From contig NZ_BMZP01000003.1 of NCBI RefSeq assembly GCF_014652855.1, forward strand, positions 248,001 to 312,000: a DNA stretch of 64,000 nt. Reading direction: 5' to 3'. Positions within the stretch are counted from its first letter, which is position 1; the number at the start of each line of letters is the position of its first letter. This DNA comes from Novosphingobium pokkalii (GTDB lineage: Bacteria > Pseudomonadota > Alphaproteobacteria > Sphingomonadales > Sphingomonadaceae). A program made the position numbers and the translations under genes. Under the pieces are notes generated by a model, which saw only the letters and a list, made by a program, of their open reading frames with translations, did no database searches and had not been told where the DNA came from. Of the stretch, positions 46,521-57,510 are shown one piece after another.

Positions 46521-48565
46521 TGTGCGATCACCCAGCTGATCGCGCCGACGAGACCGACGAGCATGACCAGCGCATAGCTGTAGAGATATCCGGACTGGAG
46601 CTTGACCGCCCCGCGGCTGCCCTGCGCCACCAGCCAGGCGGCGCCGTTCGGGCCAAAGCGATCGATGATCCCGATGTCACCCACCTTCCAGAACACGCGG
46701 CCGAGCCAGAGCGCGGGGCGCACGAAGATGAAGTGATAGAGTTCGTCGAAGTACCACTTGTTGAGCAGGAAGCGGTAGAGGAAGCCGAACTGCTCGACGA
46801 AGGCCGCCGGGAACCCAGGGTTCACGATGTAGGCATAGGTCGCGATCAGGAAACCCGTGACCATCACTGCGAACGGCGACCACTTCACCCAGGTCGGCAC
46901 ATGGTGCGCGGCGTGGATCAGGTGCTCGCTATAGACCAGCGCGCCCTTCCAGAATTCGCCGGTGCCTTCGCTGATGAAGGCATGCGCAAACACCCAACCG
47001 GCGAAAATGGCACCGAGCGACAGCACAACCAGCGGCACCAGCATGACCAGCGGGCTTTCGTGCGGGTGATAGCCCGCCGTGCCGTCGCTGTGTTCGTCAT
47101 GGTGGTGATGATCGTGGCCGTGGCCATGGTCATGTCCATGGTCGCCATGGCCATGCGCATCGTGAACCGCATGCTGGATGTGCTCCGACTGCTCCCAGCG
47201 CGGCTTGCCGAAGAAGGTCAGATAGACCAGGCGCCAAGAATAGAAGCTGGTGAGCAGCGCGGCGAACACGCCCATGAAGAAGGCGAAGTGCCCCAGTTCG
47301 GTGCCCTTGGCCCAGGCGGCCTCGATGATCGCGTCCTTCGAGAAGAAACCGGCGAAACCGATCTCGAACGCACCCACCCCGGTAATGGCCAGCGTGCCGG
47401 CCATCATGGCGAAGAAGGTCAGCGGGATCTTCTTCCGCAGGCCGCCGTAATAGCGCATGTCCTGCTCGTGGTGCATCGCATGGATCACCGAGCCGGCACC
47501 CAGGAACAACAGCGCCTTGAAGAAGGCGTGGGTGAACAGGTGGAACATCGCCGCGCCATAGGCGCCGACGCCGGCGGCAAAGAACATGTAGCCGAGCTGC
47601 GAGCAGGTCGAATAGGCGATCACGCGCTTGATGTCGGTCTGCGTCGTGCCGATGGTGGCGGCAAAGAAGCAGGTCATCGCGCCGATGAAGGTCACGAAAC
47701 CGGTCGCGGTCGGGCTGAGTTCAAACAGCGGCGACAGGCGGCAGACCATGAACACACCTGCGGTCACCATGGTGGCCGCGTGGATCAGCGCCGACACCGG
47801 GGTCGGGCCTTCCATCGCGTCGGGCAGCCAGGTGTGCAGGCCAAGCTGGGCGGACTTGCCCATCGCGCCGATGAACAGCAGGATGCACAGCACGGTCGCG
47901 GTGTCGAAGCGATGGCCCAGGAAGCCGACGGTCGAACCCGGCAGCACCGAAGGCGCGGCATGCAGGATCGCCGGGATCGAGACCGTGCCGAACACCCAGA
48001 ACACGCCGAAGATGCCGAGCATGAAGCCAAGGTCGCCCACGCGGTTGACCACAAAGGCCTTCATCGCCGCAGCATTGGCGCTGGGCTTGCGGAACCAGAA
48101 GCCGATCAGCAAATAGGAAGCCAGACCGACGCCTTCCCAGCCGAAGAACATCTGCACCAGGTTGTCGGCCGTCACCAGCATGAGCATGGCGAAGGTGAAC
48201 AGCGACAGATAGGCGAAGAAGCGCGGCTGATCCGGCTCCTCGCTCATGTACCCCCACGAATAGAGGTGCACGAGGAACGAGACGCTGGTGATCACCACCA
48301 GCATGATCGCGGTGAGCGTGTCGACCCGCAGCGCCCAGAGGAAGTCGAGATCGCCCGACTTCACCCATTGCAGCACCGGGGTGACGCTGGCTTGCGCGTG
48401 GCCACCCAGGAACGACAGGAAGATCGGCCACGACAGCGCGCACGAGACAGCGAGCGCGCCGGTGGTGATCACCTTGGCCGGGATCAGGCCGAGTTTCTTG
48501 TTGCCAAGGCCGGCAACGATCGCTGCCAGAAGCGGCAGGAAGACGATGACGTTGATGGACGACAT
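46517..48565 (-). CDS. nuoL: NADH-quinone oxidoreductase subunit L, with a His-rich loop
   Basis: 682 aa antiporter-like subunit with 16 membrane helices and the long lateral helix at the C-terminus. Landmarks are [19 protein letters not shown] (Glu of the proton path), [20 protein letters not shown] and [18 protein letters not shown]. Unusual: residues about 462-502 hold 17 histidines in 41 residues (for example [17 protein letters not shown]) in a cytoplasm/periplasm-exposed loop between helices in the last third. E. coli NuoL has no such loop. The repeat could bind Zn, Ni or Cu. Start ATG 48565; 4 bases after nuoK. Confidence 0.96.
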   Translation of the reverse strand: MSSINVIVFLPLLAAIVAGLGNKKLGLIPAKVITTGALAVSCALSWPIFLSFLGGHAQASVTPVLQWVKSGDLDFLWALRVDTLTAIMLVVITSVSFLVHLYSWGYMSEEPDQPRFFAYLSLFTFAMLMLVTADNLVQMFFGWEGVGLASYLLIGFWFRKPSANAAAMKAFVVNRVGDLGFMLGIFGVFWVFGTVSIPAILHAAPSVLPGSTVGFLGHRFDTATVLCILLFIGAMGKSAQLGLHTWLPDAMEGPTPVSALIHAATMVTAGVFMVCRLSPLFELSPTATGFVTFIGAMTCFFAATIGTTQTDIKRVIAYSTCSQLGYMFFAAGVGAYGAAMFHLFTHAFFKALLFLGAGSVIHAMHHEQDMRYYGGLRKKIPLTFFAMMAGTLAITGVGAFEIGFAGFFSKDAIIEAAWAKGTELGHFAFFMGVFAALLTSFYSWRLVYLTFFGKPRWEQSEHIQHAVHDAHGHGDHGHDHGHGHDHHHHDEHSDGTAGYHPHESPLVMLVPLVVLSLGAIFAGWVFAHAFISEGTGEFWKGALVYSEHLIHAAHHVPTWVKWSPFAVMVTGFLIATYAYIVNPGFPAAFVEQFGFLYRFLLNKWYFDELYHFIFVRPALWLGRVFWKVGDIGIIDRFGPNGAAWLVAQGSRGAVKLQSGYLYSYALVMLVGLVGAISWVIAQ

Positions 48566-48569
48566 GGGT

Positions 48570-48875
48570 TCAGCCCTTCATCCGGTTGACGTCGTCAACG
48601 GCAATCGTGCCGCGGCCACGGAAGTAGATGACAAGAATGGCAAGCCCGATCGCCGCTTCGCCCGCCGCCACCGTGAGCACGAACATTGCGAAGATCTGGC
48701 CGACCAGATCGTGAAGAAAGACGCTGAAGGCGACCAGGTTGAGGTTCACCGACAGCAGGATCAGCTCGATCGCCATCAAGAGGATGATGACGTTCTTGCG
48801 ATTGAGGAAAATCCCCAGCACGCCGAGCACGAACAGGATCGCGCTGACGATGACATAGTGTTCGATGCCGATCAT
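48570..48875 (-). CDS. nuoK: NADH-quinone oxidoreductase subunit K
   Basis: 101 aa, three membrane helices, the MrpC-like subunit that forms part of the central proton path. The conserved Glu residues lie in [17 protein letters not shown] (TM2) and [17 protein letters not shown] (TM3). Start overlaps the nuoJ stop by one base. Confidence 0.97.
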   Translation of the reverse strand: MIGIEHYVIVSAILFVLGVLGIFLNRKNVIILLMAIELILLSVNLNLVAFSVFLHDLVGQIFAMFVLTVAAGEAAIGLAILVIYFRGRGTIAVDDVNRMKG

Positions 48876-49492
48876 CAGAGCGTAACCCCCTTCCCGACTT
48901 CCGGCTGAAGATTGATGGTCGCCTCTTCCGGACGGCGCGAGATCTGGCTGCTCGGCTTCTGGCCGCGCACGTCACCACGCTGGCGATGGGTCAGCACGAT
49001 GGCGCCGATCATCGCCACCAGCAGGATGATGCCGGCGGTTTCAAACAGGAAGAGATAGCGCGAATAGAGGAGCGCCCCGATCGCGGCGGTATTCGACAGG
49101 CCCGCCACCGGCGCAGTCGCCGCGTCGGGCGTGCCGAGTGCCAGGCCACCGGCCTTGTAGGCGCCCACGCCCATGACCAGTTCGGCCAGGAGCACGAAAG
49201 CCAGGGCAAAGCCGAGCGGGAAGTTTTTGATGAACCCGGCGCGAAGCTGCGCGAAGTCGATGTCCAGCATCATGACGACGAACAGGAACAGCACCGCGAC
49301 GGCGCCGACATAGACGATCACCAGCAGCATCGCGATGAATTCGGCGCCGATGAGGATCATCAGCCCGGCCGCGTTGAAGAACGCCAGGATCAGCCACAGC
49401 ACCGAATGCACCGGGTTGCGGGCGAGAATGGTCACCGCGCCCGAAAAGATCGTCAGCGTGGCGAAAAGGTAAAAGGCAATTGCCTGGATCAT
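48875..49492 (-). CDS. nuoJ: NADH-quinone oxidoreductase subunit J
   Basis: 205 aa, five membrane helices (first at residues 1-20, [20 protein letters not shown]; third with [25 protein letters not shown], the pi-bulge helix important in coupling). A soluble tail follows (from about residue 170). The nuoI stop is 12 bases upstream. Confidence 0.96.
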   Translation of the reverse strand: MIQAIAFYLFATLTIFSGAVTILARNPVHSVLWLILAFFNAAGLMILIGAEFIAMLLVIVYVGAVAVLFLFVVMMLDIDFAQLRAGFIKNFPLGFALAFVLLAELVMGVGAYKAGGLALGTPDAATAPVAGLSNTAAIGALLYSRYLFLFETAGIILLVAMIGAIVLTHRQRGDVRGQKPSSQISRRPEEATINLQPEVGKGVTL

Positions 49493-49504
49493 GACGCGCG
49501 CCCC

Positions 49505-49990
49505 TTACCGGTACGGTGCATCGGCTTCAAGGTTCGCGGCAATTGCCCGCTCCCACTTGTCCCCGTTCGCCAGAAGCTTGGCCTTGTCGTAAAGCAGTTC
49601 TTCGCGCGTTTCGGTCGCGTATTCGAAGTTCGGCCCTTCGACGATGGCATCGACCGGGCAGGCTTCCTGGCAAAAGCCGCAGAAGATGCACTTGGTCATG
49701 TCGATATCGTACCGCGTGGTGCGGCGGCTGCCGTCCTCGCGCGGCTGCGCCTCGATCGTGATCGCCTGCGCCGGGCACACGGCCTCGCACAGCTTGCACG
49801 CGATGCAGCGTTCCTCGCCGTTGGGATAACGGCGCAGGGCGTGTTCACCACGGAAGCGCGGCGAGATCGGGTTCTTCTCGAACGGGTAGTTCACGGTCGC
49901 CTTGGGCCTGAAGAAATACTTCAGGGTCAGCCAGTGCGCTTTCACGAACTCCCAGAGGGTGAAGCTCTTGACGAGCTGTCCGACAGTCAT
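49505..49990 (-). CDS. nuoI: NADH-quinone oxidoreductase subunit I
   Basis: 161 aa with two 4Fe-4S ferredoxin motifs: [14 protein letters not shown] near residue 60 and [14 protein letters not shown] near 100, clusters N6a and N6b. It relays electrons from NuoG toward NuoB. Four-base overlap with nuoH. Confidence 0.97.
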   Translation of the reverse strand: MTVGQLVKSFTLWEFVKAHWLTLKYFFRPKATVNYPFEKNPISPRFRGEHALRRYPNGEERCIACKLCEAVCPAQAITIEAQPREDGSRRTTRYDIDMTKCIFCGFCQEACPVDAIVEGPNFEYATETREELLYDKAKLLANGDKWERAIAANLEADAPYR

Positions 49991-51033
49991 GCGAAGTGTC
50001 CGGTAGCCATGAGGTAGCCGCTGACGAGGAACACGAACAGCAGCGAGACGGGCAGGAAGATCTTCCAGCCAAGGCGCATCAGTTGGTCATAACGGTAACG
50101 GGGCACCGTCGCCTTGACCCAACTGAACACGAAGAAGCCGAAAGCAATCTTGAGGATGAGCCAGATCCAGCCAGGGATCAGGTAGAGAACCGCCAGTTCC
50201 ACCGGCGGCAGGTAGCCCCCCCAGAACAGCGTGGCATTGAGCGCGCACATCAAGAGCACGTTGCCATATTCACCCAGCCAGAACAGGGCGAACGCCATCG
50301 ACGAATATTCGGTCTGGTAACCGGCGACGAGTTCGCTTTCCGCTTCGGTCAGGTCGAACGGCGCGCGCTGGGTTTCGGCCATGCTGGAGATGAGGAACAT
50401 CACCCACATCGGGAACAGCAGCGGGCTGCACCAGAAGCCGTTGATGAAGCCGAGCCCGAAGCCGTGCTGTGCCTTGACGATATCGTTCAGGTTGAACGAG
50501 TTGGCCCACAGCACCACGCAGACCAGGATGAAGCCGATCGAGACTTCATAGCTGATCATCTGGGCCGAGGCGCGCATCGCCGAGAAGAACGGATACTTCG
50601 AGTTGGACGACCAACCGGCGATGACGATGCCGTAAACCCCGAGCGACGAGATCGCCAGGATATAGAGCAGGCCGACGTTGATGTTGGCGAGGATCGCGCC
50701 CGAGTTGAACGGGATCACCGCCCAGGCGAGCAGCGCCACCGTGAAAGTGATGATCGGGGCGATCAGGAACAGGCCCTTGTTCGCCGCCGAAGGAATGATG
50801 GTTTCCTGAAGGAAGACCTTGAGGCCATCGGCAAACGACTGGAGGATGCCGAACGGACCGACCACGTTGGGGCCGCGACGCAGCGCCATCGAGGCCCAGA
50901 CCTTGCGGTCAACATAGATGACCATGGCCACCGCCAGCATCACCGGCAGCGCGATCAGCAGGATGCCGCAGATCGTGGAGATGGTCCAGGCCGCCGCGAA
51001 GGGCAGGCCAAGACCCTGAAAGAACGCAGTCAT
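49987..51033 (-). CDS. nuoH: NADH-quinone oxidoreductase subunit H
   Basis: 348 aa, eight membrane helices forming the quinone chamber with NuoB and NuoD. Conserved [20 protein letters not shown] near residue 45, and acidic loop segments [20 protein letters not shown] near 210 that line the entrance. Four-base overlap with nuoG. Confidence 0.97.
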   Translation of the reverse strand: MTAFFQGLGLPFAAAWTISTICGILLIALPVMLAVAMVIYVDRKVWASMALRRGPNVVGPFGILQSFADGLKVFLQETIIPSAANKGLFLIAPIITFTVALLAWAVIPFNSGAILANINVGLLYILAISSLGVYGIVIAGWSSNSKYPFFSAMRASAQMISYEVSIGFILVCVVLWANSFNLNDIVKAQHGFGLGFINGFWCSPLLFPMWVMFLISSMAETQRAPFDLTEAESELVAGYQTEYSSMAFALFWLGEYGNVLLMCALNATLFWGGYLPPVELAVLYLIPGWIWLILKIAFGFFVFSWVKATVPRYRYDQLMRLGWKIFLPVSLLFVFLVSGYLMATGHFA

Positions 51034-53036
51034 TCCGCGGCCTCCGCCTGAAGTTCACCGTGGAGCAGTTCCGCCGAGCAGCGTTGCAGCGTCGGGCTGG
51101 CCCGGCCGATGGCGTTGTTGAGGTAGGGGTCCTTGATCGGATAGCCGATCGTACCCGCGCAATCCGCCGTGGCCGGGGCCGCCGGCAGCGCGCCGTAGTA
51201 GGCAAGGCCTTCTTGGCCGAGCGCAGGAACCTGCGCAATCATCGCAGCGCGGAGCTGTTCAAAGCTGTCGAAGCCGACATTGACGCCAAAGGCATCGGCC
51301 AGCGCGCGCAGGATCGTCCAGTCCTCACGCGCTTCGCCCGGAGCGAACACGGCGCGTTCGGCAAACTGCACGCGGCCTTCGGTGTTGACGTAAGTGCCGT
51401 CCTTTTCGCTGAACGCGGCAGCGGGCAGGATCACGTCGGCGGCATGGGCCGCCTTGTCACCGTGGTGGCCGATGTGCACGATCATGCTGTCGGCAAACTT
51501 GGTCCAGTCGACTTCGTCGGCGCCGAGCGAGATGACCATCCTGGGCTTCGCCGCCACGAGATCGGCCAGGCCGCCGGGCTGGGCATAGCCGAGCATCAGG
51601 CCGCCCATACGCGAAGCCGCCATGTGCAGCACGTTGAAGCCGTTCCAGCCCTCGCGCACCAGGTTGAAGCGTTCGGCAAAACCCAGGCCCGCTTCCAGCG
51701 CACCCTTGGCCAGCGCGCCACCGCCGATGATGATCGCCGGCTTGGCCGCCGCACCAAAGGCCTCGGTGACGTCGGCCGGCAGGTTGAACAGCAGGCTGGC
51801 ATCTTCGCCCAGGAACGTGGCGGGATAGGTCGTATCCCAGACCGGGCCGATCACGAAGACCTTGGCGCCGCGCTTGACCGCCTTGCGCAGGCGGGCGTTG
51901 AGCAGCGGGGCTTCGTCGCGGATCTGGCTGCCCACGATCAGGATCGCGTCGGATTCCTCGATCCCGCCCAGAGTCGAATTGAACGCCACGGCAGCCAAGT
52001 TGGACGCGGTGTAGGCGAGGCCCGTCTGGCGCCCTTCGAGCAGCGAAGACCCGAGCGCGCCGGCCAGTTGCTTGGCCGCGAACATGGTTTCGCAATCAAC
52101 CAGGTCACCGGCGACGACCGCCACCGACGCGCTCGGATTGATCGAGGCCACGGCAGCAAAGGCTTCGGCCCAGGTCGCGGCGACCAGCTTGCCGTCGCGG
52201 CGCAGCCACGGACGATCGAGACGACGGCGGGTGAGGCCATCGACCATGAAGCGGCCGCGGTCGGCCAGCCATTCCTCGTTCACGTCGTCGTTCACGCGCG
52301 GCAGGATGCGCAGCACTTCGCGGCCACGGCTGTCGAGGCGGATGTTGGCGCCGATCGCGTCCGAAACGTCGATCGAGAGCGTCTTCTTCAGCTCCCACGG
52401 ACGCGCTTCAAACGCATAGGGCTTGCTGGTCAGCGCGCCGACCGGGCAGAGGTCGATCACATTGGCCGAAAGCTCGTGCTTGGCGGCCTTTTCCAGATAG
52501 GTGCTGATCTGCATGGTTTCGCCGCGATAGAGCGCGCCGATTTCGTCCACGCCGGCGATCTCTTCGGAGAAACGCACGCAGCGGGTGCAGTGGATGCAGC
52601 GCGTCATCGTGGTCTTGATGAGCGGCCCCATGTACTTCTCGGTCACGGCGCGCTTGTGCTCGTGATAGCGCGAGCCACCACGGCCATAGGCCACCGACTG
52701 GTCCTGAAGGTCGCACTCGCCGCCCTGGTCGCAGATCGGGCAATCGAGCGGGTGGTTGATGAGGAGGAACTCCATCACCCCTTCCCGCGCCTTCTTGACC
52801 ATTTCGCTGTCGGTGCGGATTTCCTGGCCTTCGCTGGCCGGAAGCGCGCACGAAGCCTGCGGCTTGGGCGGCCCGGGCTTCACTTCGACCAGGCACATGC
52901 GGCAGTTGCCGGCGATGCTCAGTCGCTCGTGATAGCAGAAGCGGGGGATTTCCTTGCCGGCGAGTTCGCAGGCCTGGAGCACGGTGGCCCCGGCCGGAAC
53001 TTCGAGTTCGACGCCGTCTACTTTGACCTTGGGCAT
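51030..53036 (-). CDS. nuoG: NADH-quinone oxidoreductase subunit G
   Basis: 668 aa. The N-terminal 2Fe-2S (N1b) site is CYHERLSIAGNCRMCLVEV near 33-50, then the His-Cys N5 cluster CDLQDQ and preceding motif, N4 motif CIHCTRCVRFSEE near 150, and a molybdopterin-type domain without metal. Electrons enter from NuoF and pass to NuoI. Overlaps nuoF by one base. Confidence 0.97.
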   Translation of the reverse strand: MPKVKVDGVELEVPAGATVLQACELAGKEIPRFCYHERLSIAGNCRMCLVEVKPGPPKPQASCALPASEGQEIRTDSEMVKKAREGVMEFLLINHPLDCPICDQGGECDLQDQSVAYGRGGSRYHEHKRAVTEKYMGPLIKTTMTRCIHCTRCVRFSEEIAGVDEIGALYRGETMQISTYLEKAAKHELSANVIDLCPVGALTSKPYAFEARPWELKKTLSIDVSDAIGANIRLDSRGREVLRILPRVNDDVNEEWLADRGRFMVDGLTRRRLDRPWLRRDGKLVAATWAEAFAAVASINPSASVAVVAGDLVDCETMFAAKQLAGALGSSLLEGRQTGLAYTASNLAAVAFNSTLGGIEESDAILIVGSQIRDEAPLLNARLRKAVKRGAKVFVIGPVWDTTYPATFLGEDASLLFNLPADVTEAFGAAAKPAIIIGGGALAKGALEAGLGFAERFNLVREGWNGFNVLHMAASRMGGLMLGYAQPGGLADLVAAKPRMVISLGADEVDWTKFADSMIVHIGHHGDKAAHAADVILPAAAFSEKDGTYVNTEGRVQFAERAVFAPGEAREDWTILRALADAFGVNVGFDSFEQLRAAMIAQVPALGQEGLAYYGALPAAPATADCAGTIGYPIKDPYLNNAIGRASPTLQRCSAELLHGELQAEAAE

Positions 53037-54328
53037 TATTCTGCGGCCTCCCGAACGTCGGCGCGCGCGGCGATGCGACGTTCGATTTCGGGGCGGAAGT
53101 GGCGGATCAGGCCCTGGATCGGCCAGGCGGCCGCATCACCCAGAGCGCAGATGGTGTGGCCTTCGACCTGCTTGGTCACGTTGAAGAGCATGTCGATCTC
53201 TTCCACGTCAGCATCGCCGGTGCGCAGGCGCTCCATCACGCGCCACATCCAGCCGGTGCCTTCGCGGCAGGGGGTGCACTGGCCGCAGCTCTCGTGCTTG
53301 TAGAAGTACGACAAGCGGCTGATCGCGCGGACGATGTCGGTGGACTTGTCCATGACGATGACCGCCGCCGTGCCCAGGCCGGAGCCGAGCGCGCGCAACC
53401 CGTCGAAATCCATCGGCGCGTCCATGATCTCGGCGGCCGGCACCAGCGGCACCGAGGAACCACCGGGGATCACGGCCAGCAGATTGTCCCAGCCGCCACG
53501 AATGCCACCGCAGTGCTTTTCGATCAGTTCGCGGAACGGGATCGACATCTCTTCTTCGACCACGCAGGGCGTGTTCACGTGCCCGCTGATCTGGAACAGC
53601 TTGGTGCCCTTGTTGTTCTCGCGGCCGAAGCTGGAGAACCAGGACGCGCCACGGCGCAGGATTGTCGGGGCAACCGCGATCGATTCCACGTTGTTCACCG
53701 TGGTCGGGCAGCCATAGAGACCGGCGCCGGCCGGGAACGGGGGCTTGAGGCGGGGCTGGCCCTTCTTGCCTTCGATCGATTCAATCATCGCGGTTTCTTC
53801 GCCGCAGATGTAGGCGCCCGCGCCGCGATGGACGAAGACGTCGAAATCATAGCCCGAACCGGCCGCGTTCTTGCCCAGCAGGCCCGCGTCGTATGCTTCG
53901 GCCACGGCGGCGAACAGCGTCTCGGCTTCGCGGATATATTCACCGCGAATGTAGATGTAGGCCGCGCGCGCGCCCATGGCGAACCCGGCGACCAGCGCGC
54001 CTTCGATCAGCTTGTGCGGATCGTGGCGGATGATCTCGCGGTCCTTGCAGGAACCCGGTTCGGATTCGTCGGCGTTGATCACCAGGAAGCTGGGACGGCC
54101 ATCCTTGGATTCCTTGGGCATGAACGACCACTTCATGCCGGTGGGGAAGCCCGCACCGCCACGGCCGCGCAGGCCGGAGTCCTTCATTTCCTGGATGATC
54201 GCGTCGCGCCCGCGGGCGATCAGATCCTTGGTGTTGTCCCAATCACCGCGCGCCTGGGCGGCCGCGAGGTTCCACGGCTGGTAGCCGTAGAGATTGGTGA
54301 AGATGCGATCCTTGTCGGCAAGGGCCAT
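53036..54328 (-). CDS. nuoF: NADH-quinone oxidoreductase subunit F
   Basis: 430 aa. Carries the NADH and FMN sites ([16 protein letters not shown] near residue 60 and the later [12 protein letters not shown]) and the N3 4Fe-4S motif [16 protein letters not shown] around 350, with the fourth Cys in [12 protein letters not shown]. Oxidises NADH. Start 54328 is 3 bases from the nuoE stop. Confidence 0.97.
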   Translation of the reverse strand: MALADKDRIFTNLYGYQPWNLAAAQARGDWDNTKDLIARGRDAIIQEMKDSGLRGRGGAGFPTGMKWSFMPKESKDGRPSFLVINADESEPGSCKDREIIRHDPHKLIEGALVAGFAMGARAAYIYIRGEYIREAETLFAAVAEAYDAGLLGKNAAGSGYDFDVFVHRGAGAYICGEETAMIESIEGKKGQPRLKPPFPAGAGLYGCPTTVNNVESIAVAPTILRRGASWFSSFGRENNKGTKLFQISGHVNTPCVVEEEMSIPFRELIEKHCGGIRGGWDNLLAVIPGGSSVPLVPAAEIMDAPMDFDGLRALGSGLGTAAVIVMDKSTDIVRAISRLSYFYKHESCGQCTPCREGTGWMWRVMERLRTGDADVEEIDMLFNVTKQVEGHTICALGDAAAWPIQGLIRHFRPEIERRIAARADVREAAE

Positions 54329-54331
54329 GGC

Positions 54332-55000
54332 TTACCACTCCCCTCGGTAATCGTGGTTTTCAGAAACCATCGCCGTCAGCGAGGTCGGCCCGCCCACCGG
54401 TTCCACGGTGTGGCGGCCCGGCTCCTGCGTGCCGGTCTTGGGCTGGCGCCCGGCAGCCAGTTCGTCGAGGATGTGCTCGATCCGCTCGGCCGTCAGGTCT
54501 TCATAGTTGTCGTCGTTGATCTGCACCATCGGGGCCGAAGCGCAGTTGCCCATGCATTCCACTTCGGTCAGCGTGAACAGGCCATCGGCCGTGGTGTGGC
54601 CCTTCTTCATGCCCTTGGCCTTGCAGGCCGCGAGAATGTCGTCGGAGCCGCGCAGCATGCACGGCGTGGTGCCGCAGACCTGGACGTGGAAGCGGCCGAC
54701 CGGCGCGATGTTGTACATCGTGTAGAATGTCGCCACTTCCAGCACGCGGATGATCGGCATGTCGAGCTGGGTGGCGACATATTCCATCACCGGCAGCGGC
54801 AGCCAACCCTGCGTGTTTTCCTCGGCGCCCACCTGGCGCTGCGCCAGATCGAGCAGCGGCATGACCGCCGAACGCTGGCGACCGGCGGGATAGCGCGCCA
54901 CGATTTCCCTCGCCTTGGCCGCATTGGCCTCGGTCCAGGCAAAGTTGCCCCAGCGCGCGCGCAGCTCGGGGCTATCGGGTTCGGGATGACGATCAGCCAT
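54332..55000 (-). CDS. nuoE: NADH-quinone oxidoreductase subunit E
   Basis: 222 aa. The 2Fe-2S (N1a) ligands are in [12 protein letters not shown] and [16 protein letters not shown] (residues about 90-160), a thioredoxin-like fold. A tail of about 45 residues ([20 protein letters not shown]) extends beyond E. coli NuoE. ATG 55000 starts the conserved protein and shares one base with the stop of the SnoaL-like gene (TAATG); upstream codons are that gene's frame. Confidence 0.96.
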   Translation of the reverse strand: MADRHPEPDSPELRARWGNFAWTEANAAKAREIVARYPAGRQRSAVMPLLDLAQRQVGAEENTQGWLPLPVMEYVATQLDMPIIRVLEVATFYTMYNIAPVGRFHVQVCGTTPCMLRGSDDILAACKAKGMKKGHTTADGLFTLTEVECMGNCASAPMVQINDDNYEDLTAERIEHILDELAAGRQPKTGTQEPGRHTVEPVGGPTSLTAMVSENHDYRGEW

Positions 55001-55335
55001 TAGCGAATGAACTCCACGCGGGCGCACTTGTCGCCGTCGAAGCTGTAGACGGCAATCACGTCAAACGGCTCGGCGGCGGCAGAGCGCCAGACGCGCTCGT
55101 GAAACACGACATAGTTGCCCAGCTCGTTCGAACCGATCACTTCGGCGCGGTTTTCCGGAAACTCGGCAAACATCTTCTTGAGGCCCTCGCGGGTGCCTTC
55201 CTTGCCTTCGCGCACCACCGCGCCGCGATAGCCTGCCTCGCAGGCATCGTCGGTCATGTAGGTGACGTAAGTATCGGCATCCTGGGCGTTGTAGGCCGCG
55301 ATCATGGCCGTGGCGATTTCGGTCAGGCCCGGCAT
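55000..55335 (-). CDS. SnoaL/NTF2-like protein inside the nuo operon
   Basis: 111 aa, a one-domain SnoaL-like (nuclear transport factor 2 fold) protein: [27 protein letters not shown] as helix plus first strand, then [13 protein letters not shown] [13 protein letters not shown] and the sheet [11 protein letters not shown]. Members include steroid isomerases, polyketide cyclases and binding proteins with no catalysis. It sits between nuoD and nuoE, with a TAATG overlap to nuoE and a 1-base gap to the small membrane gene. Its role in or near complex I is unknown. Confidence 0.8.
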   Translation of the reverse strand: MPGLTEIATAMIAAYNAQDADTYVTYMTDDACEAGYRGAVVREGKEGTREGLKKMFAEFPENRAEVIGSNELGNYVVFHERVWRSAAAEPFDVIAVYSFDGDKCARVEFIR

Positions 55336-55336
55336 C

Positions 55337-55546
55337 TCAGCGCCCTCCCGTGCGACGGCGGGCGCGGCCGAACCACAGCCCCTGGCCGAAGTGGAACAGC
55401 TCGAAGCCACCGACTGCGCTCGCCAGCATGGCCAGGCTTTCCGGCGCCGTGCCGGTCACGGCAAAGGCAATGAACCATGCCGCTGTCAGGACCAACCCGG
55501 TGAGGCAGGCCAGGATCGAAACCTGGTCGATCTGCGCGCGGCTCAC
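55337..55546 (-). CDS. Small membrane protein inside the nuo operon
   Basis: 69 aa with two hydrophobic helices (residues about 8-27, [20 protein letters not shown], and about 38-53, [20 protein letters not shown]) and a basic tail RARRRTGGR on the cytoplasmic side. The GTG at 55546 overlaps the nuoD TGA (GTGA); a GTG three codons earlier is possible. Its position directly after nuoD, translationally coupled, makes it an expressed member of the operon. No family recognised; it could be an accessory or assembly factor. Confidence 0.75.
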   Translation of the reverse strand: MSRAQIDQVSILACLTGLVLTAAWFIAFAVTGTAPESLAMLASAVGGFELFHFGQGLWFGRARRRTGGR

Positions 55547-56754
55547 CGGTCGCACTCCCCGAACACCACGTCGATCGCGCCCAGGATGGCAGTGGCGTCG
55601 GGCAGCATGTGGCCCTTCGACATGAAATCCATCGCCTGGAGGTGCGAGAACGCCGTGGGGCGGATCTTGCAGCGATAGGGCTTGTTGCTACCGTCGGAGA
55701 CCAGATAGACGCCAAATTCGCCCTTGGGGCTTTCGGTGGCGACATAGACTTCGCCGGCCGGCACGTGGAACCCTTCGGTGTAGAGCTTGAAGTGATGGAT
55801 CAGGCTTTCCATCGAGCTCTTCATCTCGGCGCGCTTGGGCGGCACCACCTTGCGGTCGGTGCTCTGCACCGGGCCTTCGGGCATCTGCGCCAGGCACTGC
55901 TTCATGATCCGGGCGGACTGGCGGACTTCCTCGACGCGCACCATCATGCGGTCATAGCAGTCCCCGCGCGTGCCGACCGGAATATCGAATTCCATGCGGT
56001 CATAGACGTCATAGGGCTGCGCCTTGCGGATATCCCAGGGAATGCCCGAGCCGCGGATCATCGGGCCGGAGAAGCCCCAGGCCACCGCGTCTTCCTTGCT
56101 CACCACGGCGATATCGACGTTGCGCTGCTTGAAGATGCGGTTGTCCACCACCAGGCTCATCGCGTCGTCGAACAGTTGCGGCAGGCGCGTGTCGAGCCAG
56201 TCGGCAATGTCGGTCAAGAGCTTGAGCGGCACGTCCTGGTGCACGCCGCCGGGGCGGAACCAGGCCGAGTGCATACGCGCGCCCGAAGCGCGTTCGAAGA
56301 ACGTGAGGCAGTCCTCGCGGATTTCGAACAGCCACAGGTTCGGCGTCATCGCCCCCACGTCCATGACGTGCGAGCCGATGTTGAGCATGTGGTTGCAGAT
56401 GCGCGTCAGCTCGGCGAACAGCACGCGCAGGTATTGCGCGCGCAGCGGCACTTCGATGTTGAGCAGCTTTTCCACCGCGAGCACGTAGGAGTGCTCCATC
56501 GCCAGCGGCGAGCAGTAGTCCAGGCGGTCGAAATAGGGCAGCGCCTGGAGATAGGTCTTGTGCTCGATCAGCTTTTCCGTGCCGCGATGCAGCAGGCCAA
56601 CGTGCGGATCGATCCGCTCGATGATTTCGCCGTCCAGCTCCATGACCATGCGCAGCACGCCGTGCGCGGCCGGGTGCTGCGGGCCAAAGTTGATCGTGTA
56701 GTTGGTGATGACCTCGTCGCCCGTGGTGGGCGACTGTTCGAGCGAAAAGCTCAT
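55543..56754 (-). CDS. nuoD: NADH-quinone oxidoreductase subunit D
   Basis: 403 aa. Related to NiFe-hydrogenase large subunits; with NuoB forms the quinone site. Landmarks are [17 protein letters not shown] near residue 30 (quinone-contacting His), [32 protein letters not shown] and the C-terminal [13 protein letters not shown]-like overlap with nuoC at 56751-56754; the small membrane gene overlaps its stop. Confidence 0.97.
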   Translation of the reverse strand: MSFSLEQSPTTGDEVITNYTINFGPQHPAAHGVLRMVMELDGEIIERIDPHVGLLHRGTEKLIEHKTYLQALPYFDRLDYCSPLAMEHSYVLAVEKLLNIEVPLRAQYLRVLFAELTRICNHMLNIGSHVMDVGAMTPNLWLFEIREDCLTFFERASGARMHSAWFRPGGVHQDVPLKLLTDIADWLDTRLPQLFDDAMSLVVDNRIFKQRNVDIAVVSKEDAVAWGFSGPMIRGSGIPWDIRKAQPYDVYDRMEFDIPVGTRGDCYDRMMVRVEEVRQSARIMKQCLAQMPEGPVQSTDRKVVPPKRAEMKSSMESLIHHFKLYTEGFHVPAGEVYVATESPKGEFGVYLVSDGSNKPYRCKIRPTAFSHLQAMDFMSKGHMLPDATAILGAIDVVFGECDR

Positions 56755-57497
56755 GCCTTGTCTCCCACTGGCTTGTCTCCCGCAGGCTTGGCCGCGTCCT
56801 TGTTGGCAGCAGCGCCAGCACCGGTCTGCGCCGGGGTCGGCGTGTCCTTGGGCGTCGCCACCGGCGCCGGAGCGGCCGCCTGCGCGGCCTTCTCGTCACC
56901 CGGCAGCACGTAGTCCGCGCCTTCCCACGGGCTCATGAAGTCGAACTGGCGCAAGTCCTGGGCCAGGCGCACGGGTTCATAGACCACGCGCTGGTCTTCC
57001 TCGGAATAGCGCAGCTCGACATAGCCGGTCAGCGGGAAATCCTTGCGGAACGGATGGCCCTGGAAACCGTAGTCCGTCAGGATGCGGCGTAGGTCCGGGT
57101 TGCCCGCGAACAGCACGCCATACATGTCGTAGACTTCGCGCTCCAGCCAGCCAGCCACCGGCCACAGCACCGTGGCGGTCGGCACCGGGGTGCTCTCGTC
57201 GGTGCGGACCTTGACGATCAGGCGATGGTTGCGGGTCAGCGACAGCAGGCAATAGACCACCTCGAAGCGGTCGAGCCGCTGCGGATAGTCCGCCCCGGCA
57301 ATCTCCATCAACTGCTGGTATTCGTGCTCGTCACGCAGGGTGCGCAGCACGTCCTGGATGCGCTCGCGCACCACCAGCAGGACGATTTCGCCGTGCTCTT
57401 CCTTGGCTTCGATCACCAGATCGCCGAGCGCGGCCGCCAGCGTATCCTTGACCCCGTCAAACGGAGCGTAGCGCGGCGCGGAATGCAGAATGGCCAT
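56751..57497 (-). CDS. nuoC: NADH-quinone oxidoreductase subunit C, with an Ala/Pro-rich tail
   Basis: 248 aa. The NuoC core fills residues about 1-195 ([22 protein letters not shown] and [19 protein letters not shown] are family hallmarks). Beyond it lies an Ala/Pro/Lys/Asp-rich tail of about 50 residues ([19 protein letters not shown]) with no fold; it is absent from E. coli and probably disordered. Start ATG 57497; the upstream codons to 57521 are not conserved. Confidence 0.96.
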   Translation of the reverse strand: MAILHSAPRYAPFDGVKDTLAAALGDLVIEAKEEHGEIVLLVVRERIQDVLRTLRDEHEYQQLMEIAGADYPQRLDRFEVVYCLLSLTRNHRLIVKVRTDESTPVPTATVLWPVAGWLEREVYDMYGVLFAGNPDLRRILTDYGFQGHPFRKDFPLTGYVELRYSEEDQRVVYEPVRLAQDLRQFDFMSPWEGADYVLPGDEKAAQAAAPAPVATPKDTPTPAQTGAGAAANKDAAKPAGDKPVGDKA

Positions 57498-57510
57498 GTG
57501 CCCTACCCCC

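Noticed and set aside
46520..48589. A 689-codon frame opposite nuoL
   Set aside because: Arg/His/Gln/Glu-rich shadow of nuoL. The minus-strand frame carries all NuoL motifs.
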